A stretch of DNA of 64,000 nt, from assembly GCF_032362555.1 (NCBI RefSeq), contig NC_083516.1:7899001-7963000 (forward strand). Direction: 5' to 3'. Shown in pieces: positions 38,791 through 49,800 of this stretch; position 1 is the stretch's first letter; each line of letters begins with the position of its first letter. Source of the stretch: Amyelois transitella. Lineage: Eukaryota; Arthropoda; Insecta; Lepidoptera; Pyralidae. A model generated the notes under the pieces. The model did not search any database. It had not been told where the DNA came from and saw only the letters and a list, made by a program, of their open reading frames with translations. The translations under genes and the position numbers were made by a program.

Positions 38791-39073
38791 GACATTTATT
38801 GACATTTTTTTTTAATTTATTGGCAATTTTACTCTAATATTTTAAAGTTTTGATGTGAAGAACAATTGTGTTAATTTTTGTTTAGGTGAAAGTTTGATAA
38901 CCGTTATACTAAGTGGTAATAGTGTAAGGCATGGTGTTTTTTTTTTGTTATTGCGGATAAGAGAACGGTTTAAGTTTATTGTATTTTATTTATTTAAAAG
39001 TATGCAAGCCTTCGGTGCCTAAAAAATATTTTTGAAGCTTTAAGTATTAAAGGGTTGTTAAAATAAGACCTGA

Positions 39074-39079
39074 AATAAA
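39074..39079 (+). terminator. Poly(A) signal of the channel gene
   Basis: AATAAA 284 bases beyond the channel stop codon at 38790. Confidence 0.6.
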
Positions 39080-40770
39080 ACACTATAATTTTCAGCATCA
39101 TAATTTTATTTTTAACCTTCCACCAAAGTATACTCGTCGTTAATAAAATTTAGAAATGAGAATCAAATTAAAGTGATGACTACAGGAGCATGCATCACAA
39201 CCAAATTTAAATTTGTTTGGGAAACAAATTTACGAAAACGAAAGTAATATGTATAGTGTTTTGTGAAATTGACCAATCACAGCACGTCTAGTAAAAAAAA
39301 AACTTTTAAATATAGTTAATTTGGCTTGTATGTTCCTACGACAGTTGTTTAAAAAGTCACCGAACTTTCAAACAGTTCGGAAAATCCAGTTTTGCTTATT
39401 GATGATGCAAAGTTACCAAACATATTTAACATGCATTATCTGCGCTTATAAAACTGCAAAAATAATACGCATTTATTAAACCGACCGCTTCATTCTCATG
39501 GTCACTCTAATAACACTTATTATCCGTTTCACATGACATTTTCCAATTAAATTCTAATGGAAAGCTGCTTAGTAACCAAAGACATCACAACTTAACCTAA
39601 TCTAGCTTATCTATCACAATAAAATATGCATCTTTTGTTCAGTACATTTCCTCTACGCCGCTTTGTGCTAAGGTTTGTAACAAAGGACTTCTTTAACATC
39701 AGGACTTAGTTCAACCCTCTGGACATTATTAAAGAGGAATTTAAAAATATTTCGAATATTCGAGGGCTCTATAGAAAATTCTGGAATGTTCGGGAATAGT
39801 TTATCAACTCTTGTAATTAATAATCATATATATTGACATCATTAACAGGATAGCTTTTTCTGTATGTTGTATATAAACTCCGGTAGTATACAAAATATTT
39901 TAAAATCATTTCGCCATTAAAAATCTAGGAACAGCATTTAATTAGTAAAACCTTATTGTATATAATTATAATGTTCTTCCCTCGTTTGGGGGTAGTACAT
40001 TCCGTTCATCTCGTATGGGACCATAGTTCTGAAACAAGATACAATAGTTATATCATAACAACAAAACAGATTTTAAAAATATCTGATGGGAAAATAATCT
40101 TACTGACCGGAGATAGAACCCGGAAAATTCAGATTCAGAAGAAAGTATGTTACCACTGCGCAATGAGAGCGTCGCATTCACAGAAGGTCTGTCCCAACTT
40201 TCCAAATATTCTATTAAATGAAAAAATGAGTCATCAGACAATAAATACCAAGTTTTTAAGCTATCCTTGTAGGCGATGGGCTAGCAACCTGTCACTATTT
40301 GAATCTCAATTCCATCATCTATCATTAAGCCATACACAGCTGAACTCGGCCTTTCAGTATTTACAAGAATGTTGGCTCTATCTACTGCGCAAGGGATATA
40401 AACGTAATTATATGTGTGTATGTATGTTGACTTTATCTATACTAATATTATAAAGCTTGAAAGCACTTATCTCTGGAACTACTGTTTCGAATTGAAAAAT
40501 TCTTTTTGTGTTAAGTAGACCATTTTTCGAGGTAGGCTTTAGGCTATATAACATCACGCTGCAACTATTAGGAAATAATGGAAAATGTGTAATTATGGGT
40601 AAATCCTTGAGGATTTCAATGATGCCCAAAATAACTATTCCACGCAGACGAAGTCGCGGGCACAGCTAGTAATTTATATAATTTTAATTTTCGGTATAAT
40701 ATTTCGGAAAAATATCCTAGACCTTTTGTCCAAATTTTAGTATAACAAAACTATAAAAAAAAAAAACTCA
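39080..40770. other. Gene-free stretch between channel and PAN2
   Basis: No coding exon is visible on either strand, which matters because PAN2 nuclease exons would be expected here. An open frame at 39956-40453 reads through a SINE-like piece (ggagatagaacccgg, about 40110-40220), a family A copy (40258-40432, antisense) and a family D copy (40435-40672, antisense), so it is not a gene. Confidence 0.6.
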
Positions 40771-40771
40771 C

Positions 40772-40800
40772 CCGTCACTATAGGGCCCATACAACATCGG
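40772..40800 (-). other. Post-stop remainder of the last PAN2 exon with donor-like site
   Basis: After the TAG at 40803-40801 the sequence continues 29 bases to CGG|GTGAGT, a strong donor starting at 40771. This suggests that the exon is, or was, spliced to further exons; none is recognisable downstream. Confidence 0.5.
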
Positions 40801-43800
40801 CTATGACGTGTCGTGGAACTGCACGCTCGGCGTCGAGTAGAACAGGACGCAGGGCGACTTCCACCAAGCGCTGTACTGCGTCACCTCGTCCGGACTAACT
40901 GGCACTATGCTGTGGAAAAAAAGCTACTACACTAGCTGTCCCGGCAAACGTTGTTTTGCAATAATAAAAAATATAAATAATTTTACGGTTGACTAAGCAG
41001 ATATACATGGAGAGTGTGGAGGGAAAGGTCGGGGTGGGAAGATCTAGACGAACATATCTTGATCAAATTAAGGACGTCCTGGTAAAGGGTCAGGTCAAAA
41101 GTACCCGAAACCGCCGAGCTTGCATGAAGAGAGTTATGAATGTGGATGAAGCAAAGGAAGTATGCAGGGATCGTGGCAAGTGGAAAGAGGTAGTATCTGC
41201 CCCTCCGGGAAAGAGGCGTGATTTTATGTATGTATGTATAAATAATTTTTCATTAAGGGATAAGGGATAGGCTTACAAACTTAGAATTCTTTTTTAGGCG
41301 ATGGGCTAGCAACCTGTCACTATTTGAATCTCAATTCTATCATTAAGCCAAATAGCTGAACTTGGCCATTCAGTCTTTTCAAAGCCGTTGGCTCTTTCTA
41401 CCCCGTAAGGGATAAAAGACGTGACCATATGTATGTATGATAAATAACTTTTAAGTAATTTTCTAGTTAAAAAATGTTAAGGGTGGACAACCCTTATCAC
41501 AAAGGGTTATGAAAAGTAGATGTTGGCCGATTCTCAGACCTACTCCATATGCTCAAAAAAATTCATAAGAATCGGTCAAGCCTTTTCGTAGGAGTACGGG
41601 AATCAACATTGTGATACGAGAATTTTATATATAAAATTAAGACGTAAAGAAGGAAGGAGTAGGACATAGGGTACCTTTCATCCCGGTAAAACTAAAGTAC
41701 CGTGGCCGTTTGTTTCCGTGCCGTGTGGTTCCCGGTACCAATCCAAAAAAGAATAGGACCACTCCATCTCTTTCCCATGGATGTCGTAAAAGGCGACTAA
41801 GGTATAGGCTTGTAAACTTGGGATTCTTTTTAGGCGATGGGCTAGCAACCTGTCACTATTAGAATCTCAATTCTATCATTAAGCCAAATAGCTGATCGTG
41901 GCCATTCAGTCTATTCGAGACTGTTGGTTCTGTCTACCCTGCAAGGGATATAGACGTGACCATATGTATGTATGTAAAACTAAAGTTGAGATTTGCACAA
42001 AAACAGTATTCTTTTGTAGGTGGCGCTAAATTCGCGCGTGTAGGTGGTGCTAGTTCGGCGCGGGCGCAGGAAACACAAGTATATTCACCACAGATCGTTG
42101 AACATGTGCCAGTGCTGCCCCCCGCGGCCGGTCTGGATGTAGGCCACCAGGTTCTTAGGGTTGTCCTCTACCGCCGCCACGGCCGCGAACAACGTGTACT
42201 GCTCCTCCGATTGTGTCGTCACTTTCCTCTTATGTTTCTCTAAACGGGAATTGGGAGTGACAGGTTCCGTTGGTGATTGTTCAGCCTGGAAAATATAATA
42301 AAGATTTAGTCCAGACAAAGAGTTACGAATTACCTTTTCCCACTTTCTAAATACATACATACAGGTCAAACTGAGAACCACCTTATTAAGGCGGTTAATA
42401 AAAAAAAAAATTTCCTTTCTCTCAATAGCTTTGGGGTAACAAATATTCTCATAGGACTTTATATTGACAGCTTTATTTGGTTAAAAGGCGACTAAGGGAT
42501 ACCCTTCAAAACTTGGAATTCTTCTTTTAGGCGATAGACTAGCAACTTATAACTATTTATTAAGCCAAACAGTTCAACATGTCCTTTCAGTCTTTTCAAG
42601 TCTGTTGACTCTGTGTACGTGATATGGACGTGATTATATGTATGTACGTTGTTTGGTCAAATTTAATAACCTTATCATTGATTATTACGTCGCCATCAGA
42701 CTGCAATCTTATCAGCAACTGATGCGGCAGCACGGAGTCTTGATTTTGTTTTGATGCACTCTGGTTCGGCCTGTTGATCGAAAATCATTTAATCATACGC
42801 CTATTTTAAAGACATGATTGTTTTATTGTAATTCCTTGTTATTGAGAAAGTGTGTATGGGGATCGTGGCAAATGGAAAGATGTGGTCTCTGCCTACCCCT
42901 CCGGGAAAGCGGCGTGATTTATGTATGTGTGTATTGAGAAATTATATATTATTTCTTGTTGTCATCTTAAGTTCTGACGAACGTCGTATACTACTTACAA
43001 ATTTATTGAATATTAATTGACTTTAAACCATTGTCATTGATATATAGTAAAAAAGTATATTTACCTGTCAGGATGTTTGAACCTGCAACCGAGTCGGGCA
43101 CAGTGCAATCCGTAACGACACGGCTTACCACTACCCCCCCTTTTCACTTCTGGCTGGAAAATTAATTGGTAATTTTATAATGCAATATTTGACAGCGCAG
43201 AATCAAACCGAATAAAAACCTCAATAAAATAACGGCCTTATTACAAGTACATTAAACCTCAATATCCAAAAACAAAATGCTATCTCTCAAAATAGCAGGC
43301 AGATCGCGATTAAAAGTTGCCAACTCTGATAAGAGTAAGCTGATAGGCTGAAATATTTCGCGCCATACAAAAATTTTACTTTTTAGCATGTATGCAACAC
43401 ATGGTTGGTTGGTACAAATACCCAAGTCTCAAATATCGTAACAATGTTTTACAGTCACACAACAATGTATTATATTGTATCGTGTACAATAACATTTGCA
43501 GACCTTAGAAAATTATAATCAAGACAGTAAACAATCTGAAAGTGTGTGTTATTATTTACCACATCCTTTTGCGCCCCTTTAGCCCAGAATGCCTTCTCGT
43601 GCGCCGTCACACCACCACAGTTTATAGCTAAAATCGGGGGTAATCTGAAACAAATTAAATTATTAATTTTTTAATTATTGCCATTGCGAACATTACCTTC
43701 AAGTAAAGATATTTTTTTAATAAATAAATAAAGATATATGGTACAAATTACACAGATTGAGTTAGCCTCGAAGTAAGTTCGTTAGACTTGTGTTACGAGA

Positions 43801-46800
43801 TACTAACTCAACGATACTATATTTTATAATAAATAATACTTAGATAGATAAACATCTAAGACCCAGGCTAATCAGAAAAAGTTCTTTCCTCAACATGCCC
43901 CGGCCGAGATTCGAACCCGGGACCTCCGGTGTCACAGACAAGCGTACGAACATACTTAATAAATAGTAAACGAGGAAATAGTGTCAATTAGTTATATCAA
44001 TAAACCAGTTTAGGTATACAAAAAAAAAGGTGAAACAGACAGAAAGTATTGCAAAAAGGTATATTTTACGACATTTAAGACAGAGTCAACAATCTTGAAA
44101 GTACATAAGGGCCACGTTCTGCTGAATGGTTAATGACGGAATTGAGATTAAGATAGTGATAAATTACTATTGCTAGCCCATCGCTTATAATGTAATTAAT
44201 AATGTTATTGAATTGTGCTGTGTGGTTCCCGGCACCAATACAAAAAAGAATAGGACCGCTCCATCTCTTTCCCATGGATGTCGTAAAAGGCGACTAAGGG
44301 GTAGGCTTATAAACTTGGGATTCTTCTTCTAGGCGATGGGCTAGCAGCCTGTCACTATTTCAATCACAATCCTATCTTAAAGCCAAATAGCTGAACGTGG
44401 CCTATCAGTCTTTACAAAACTGTAGGCTCTGTCTACCCCGCAAGGGATATAGACGTGATTATATGCACTATGTAATGTTATTGAAAATGTCTTACCTAAC
44501 AATCCTCCCCCGTTGCGTGGTGGGCGTGAACCTGCCGCATTGCTCGCACCAGGCCGGGGTGCTCCGCCGCGCCGCCAGCGAAGCCCGAACCAGCTCCACG
44601 AAGCCCCCGCGAGGCTCGTTCTCTCGCGGAGCCCCGCTGGGATATTGTAGAGCGCAGGCGAGCACTACCGATTCTCTTTCTTCCTACAAATGAGATTTAT
44701 ATTTGAAAAAAAAATCATACAGATTTGTTCAAGCTCACCTTTAAAAAATTGCAAGGCCTTTTCAAACTGTGTAAACACTTTAACGGTCGAGCTTTAAATC
44801 AAAAACTGAGAATGAAAAAGTGAATATAAACAGTGTAATTGAGAGAGAGTTGAGAAAAGCTAAGGCTATTATAGCCATTAAAAGGAGAGAAAAAACTTAC
44901 ATATCTATAACCTCTCAACAATAACGGTTTAATATTTACCTCCTTGTTACATTTGAGGCACCTATTCAGTTGGTGTCGACCAATAGCGAACAGTTGCGAG
45001 ATTTCCGTTTCCTCTCGTTCTGATTGTTTCTCATTGGTCAGCTCGAGGTTCTCGTTGTTTGTCTCGTTCTCTCCTACCACTGATAAATGAAAGGGTGTAT
45101 ATGAAAAACTGAAATAGACTTATTTTAAGACTAATGGTGTTCCAATGTACCAAAGGTAAAATACTGATGGTAAGCCTGAACTATACCTTGTCCATTTGTT
45201 TATTTTGTTTTTGACAGCTCATATTTTAGTGTTGACTTATTTATTTGTTGACAACCGATTTGACAGCATAAATAGTTACAGATTATATCATAAGCAAAGT
45301 GCTTTAATATATTTCGAGAAATATGAATAAGAAATTCACCTACCTATATACTCAGCAGGTCCAAACAAGACTGCATGTCAAAACAAAATAACGTAAGTTT
45401 TATTCGACTTTCAATTAAAATAAACTATATTTCCGCGTTAATTCCGTTTTGCATACATTAATAAATCAAACAGACACATACCTTCCGCTTCTCTGTTTGC
45501 AGTCCAACCATCTTCTCTCTCCTCTTGATCAAACTCCGTTGTAGGCCCCAAAAACTCCAATTCCGTATATTGATACTCGTCGTACTGACCGTTGGTACAC
45601 ACGCCTCTAAGTTTAGGCACGATACGGGTTTTCGGCGGGCTGTTAGCATTCTGAGCCAATAATACCTTCTCTTTCTTTCTCGTTTCAAGTATTTCGTAGT
45701 GGATTTGGTGTAGGATGAAGCGGTTCCAACTCTGTGTAGCCGAAAAATTCGATTAAATAAATCGTACGTTCAAAGTAATTTATACGGTCGCAATAAATAA
45801 AATGTCTGCCATGCATTAAGTCCTATTTTCTAAATATTGATTTAGATTTTTTGTATGTGTCTCAGAAAACAATATTTGGTGGCTTGGAAATTCATATGAT
45901 GTTAATTAATAGGATGAGTCCTAACGCTGCCGCTTCGGATACAGTGCGGAATGTTGCTTTGCTTGTGCTTTTGAAATGCTTTTCGAAAATTACTTTATGT
46001 ACCAAGGCATTGGATAGTTATAATTCCCAAGGGACGACCTAGAGAAATAGGTACCTACCTAAATTGACAGAGAAAAAGCGTAATTACCTGAACTAGCGCC
46101 ACTAAGTCGACTCTGGTATCAGCGCCTCTGTCCGGCAGTATGAGTCCTAACGCTGCCGCTTCGGATACAGTGCGGAATGCTTTTTGAAAATTACTTTATG
46201 TACCAAGGCATTGAATAGTTATTATACCCAAGGGGCGACCTAGAGAAATAGGTACCTACCCAAATTTACAGGGATTAAAAATTATTAAATTGACAGGGAA
46301 TTAAAATTACAGAGAAAAAGCGTAACTACCTGAACTAGCGCCACTAAGTCGACTCTGGTATCAGCGCCTCTGTCCGGCAGTATGAGTCCCAGCGCGGCGG
46401 CTTCGGGTATAGTGCGGAACGCTCGTAGAAAATTGCTCGCTTGACAAGGAGTGCCACCAGATGTGTCGAGCATTCTGAACAGGTAACCTGCGATAAAAAC
46501 AAATTATCATTTTGCATTCACAGCTGTTGATTTCAAAGATGGAAATTACGATCTTTTACTTTTTCGTCAATAAATACATACATAAAATCACGCCTCTTTC
46601 CCGGAGGGGTAGGCAGAGACTACCTCTTTCCACTTGCCACGATCTCTGCATACTTCCTTCGCTTCATTCACATTCATAACTCTCTTCATGCAAGCTTGGC
46701 GATTTCGGGTACTTACTCAATACATACATACATACATACATATAATCACGGGTATACAATGTGTAACGGAAAGGGGGTTATCATATTGAGTACACCAAAC

Positions 46801-49800
46801 GAGTTACCGGTAACAAACAGCCTGGTGCCACGCAAAACCCTAAAAGTAAATTTTTTATTTTGAAATTTTTATTTTTTACAGCCGATTTTATTTTATTTTA
46901 TGTTATTTTATTAAAACTTGCACAACACTACAGCAGTAAACAGCTGTGAGGTCAATAGCATCTTAACGATCACACCCATTGGCCCACTGGCCTAATGTCG
47001 ACGCCACCCGTCTGTACTCCTGGTACTTTAAAATAGTATTTTAGAGCCAGGGTTCCGGATATCTTTTTTTTTTGTTTTTCTTAACTAAGTGTTCCTGCTT
47101 TTTTCTTTACTTTTTACTATTTAGCTGACGAGTCCCACCTGCGAAACTTGATTTTTTACTTTATCTCATTAAAATTACAACTTTACACTGAAGGCTGTTT
47201 GAATATCAGTGTTTCATATGACTCTTCAATCTCATGGCAAAAAAGAAAACTGACTAACAGTTTCTCATCAATTATTTTAGCAGATTAATTGTAGCAACTA
47301 AAATACCGGACTAGCGTTTTTACAGTAATAAAGTAAAAGTAAAACAACGAACTAAGCGTACTGAATAATATCAATGTAGTAGTTACCAGAGAACGTGTTT
47401 GTAACATTATGAAAAACTTAAATATGAAAGAAATATTTTTTAAAGAAATAATAATTAAAAAGAGAAATAATCAAACTATTATTGAATCACAAAATCCGAG
47501 CAAACTATTGTTGTTGGTTTTAACTAAAATTTTCCAAATGAACCCTGAAATAGGCGTGACTTTTCTTTGCAAGGAGCAAAGAGCAAGGTCGATTAATAAT
47601 GTATTAAAATGGTTCCGGATATTTTAAGAAATTTTCTATTACGATCGAAATTCTTTTTCATATTTTAAGAAGCCGATTAACGAATATCGTCATAAATTAA
47701 TAAAGCTATTACTAATGATCTAGTACTTAAATGACGTTTACATAGGTTGTTAAAAGTCCGGGAAGAAAGAAATGTTCGTGAAGGGAAACATGTTTTCTTT
47801 TAAGTCTCTGATCCTTGCGGACGTCAGACGGCAGTCTCTCTGCGTCATCTGCATCAACAACACTGCTCTTTTTTGCATCATGGGTAAAAACATCTCCGAA
47901 TAAAATAAAGGAATTAATCATTTAGCTACCAGGATTTCATGGATACGCAAGAGGTTTAATTTATCTACTTAAAAATAAATGAAAACGGGCCCCTATACTA
48001 CCAAAACGAGAAGGCAAGACTAGATAGAGTACTTGTCTCTCGTTCTTAAATTCGACTAATTCAAGGTCAATATTCAAATTTGAGAGTGTGTGTGTGCGCA
48101 GTCAATGGGTTCACTGTCTAGTACACTAAGCGCCGACCAATGGCGCTACGCCGCGAGACAGGTGATGTACACGTATCCTTTCTTCCGCTTTAGGGTAAGT
48201 GAGGGTAAAATGATGATCCCACCTGATTATTTACGTTTGTGATTAGTAAACTTTTACTTTGTTTAATTTTATCGCCACATTCATAAAAAAGTTGTCAACA
48301 TTTAGTCAACCTAGGAAACACGTTTTGTACATGCCACTTTTTCCTATTGGTAAGAGTGGTAGTAAGTATGGTAAAATTTTGAAATCAAATAATACTGTTT
48401 TTAACCCGTTTATTATGGTAAAATTAATAAGATATTGAATCAAAGGGACAAAACATATTTGTACTAAAATAATTTTATTTCACCTTTGTTTACAAAAATA
48501 GCCGGTTAACGTGACCGTGGTCGACTTTGCCCGTGTCTCCCCTGTACTAGGATGCCAGAATCGGGAAGCGGAAATGTACAATTATTTGAGAAGTCAATCA
48601 GTCGTTCGCTATCCATTTGCGTGACAACCAGTGCTGCCATTTTAACGCTTTGGGCGCTAGATCTAGCGCTTTTTTATGTGTTTGGTGCGCTTTACAGAAT
48701 TATGGCACCTAGCGGATAATCTGGTGTTTTTTTTAATTTACATCATGACATATTAAAAAACTCTATGGCTCTATCAGCATCAGTTATTTTAAAGCCTAAT
48801 AGAGTGTTTTTTTGTTTGTTTGCTTTATTTCATTCAAGAAAAATTGTTCTTTTAGCGCGATATCTAGCGCTTTTTTAAAGCACAATTTCCAAGAAATCGA
48901 GCGCTTTTTTACATCTTACAGCGCTCAATCGGATTTTTGGTCTGGCAGCACTGATGACAATATTGTTTGTGTTTGTGTTTTGACTTTTTCGTACACGTGT
49001 TCTCTTTCGTGATTTCTTTGAGTAATTCAGAATATTATTACGACTACAATGAACATTATTGGTCGCATACCTAGCTACCAATCCACATGTTTTTACGGAG
49101 TCATCTTTCCAGTACCAGTGGCGGATAAATGTGTTGGCTGGATGCTGGAATAGTCGGAGATGTTGTCGTTGAACCATATTTTTTGCCTAACAGCCTAAAT
49201 TTCCTAGAAAATTACTTAAATGAGGAACAGTAATGCCAGTGAGAAGTTACGTGGATATCGTGATGGAAAACAACCTAATATTCCAACATGGTGGCGCTCC
49301 AGCTCACTTCGCTCGTGATGAGCGCAGCCACCTCAATGCCCGGTTCCCGGAATGGATTGGACGAGGAGGACGTATCGCATTGCCTCCGCGGTCTCCAGAA
49401 CTCACACCACTTGACTTTTTTTCTGGGGATACATTAAAAATAAAGTGTATGCGTCGGATTCCCCTTCGAGCGAAGAAATGGTTGCCCGCATCAAACCGCA
49501 TGCGATACTGTAACGCCAGGAATGCTTCGCAATGTCTGGGTTTCCATTTACCGGAGAGCTGACTTGTGCATCCAAGGAGGTCGACGTTTTGAACCCTTTC
49601 TTTGAAAGGTATGTAGGTTTTCAATCTTTCTTTGACTTAGTTACCAATTTATTTTGTAATGTAGGTAATTATTTATTAGCTTGCATGAAGAGTTATGAAT
49701 GTGGATGAAGCGAAGGAAGTATGCAGAGATCGTGGAAAGATGTAGTCTCTGTCTATCCCTCCGGGAAAAAGTCGTGGTTTTATGTATGTAGGTAATTATT

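Noticed and set aside
39956-40453. Open frame of 165 codons
   Set aside because: Half is family A repeat and the rest includes a SINE-like piece; no protein motif.
40775-40795. T7-promoter-like 'ccctatagtga' on the minus strand
   Set aside because: Only part of the promoter is present and there is no other vector sequence; taken as chance.
47409-47627. Open frame of 72 codons inside the composite element
   Set aside because: Lys/Ile/Asn-rich AT-driven composition, no motif, no splice borders.
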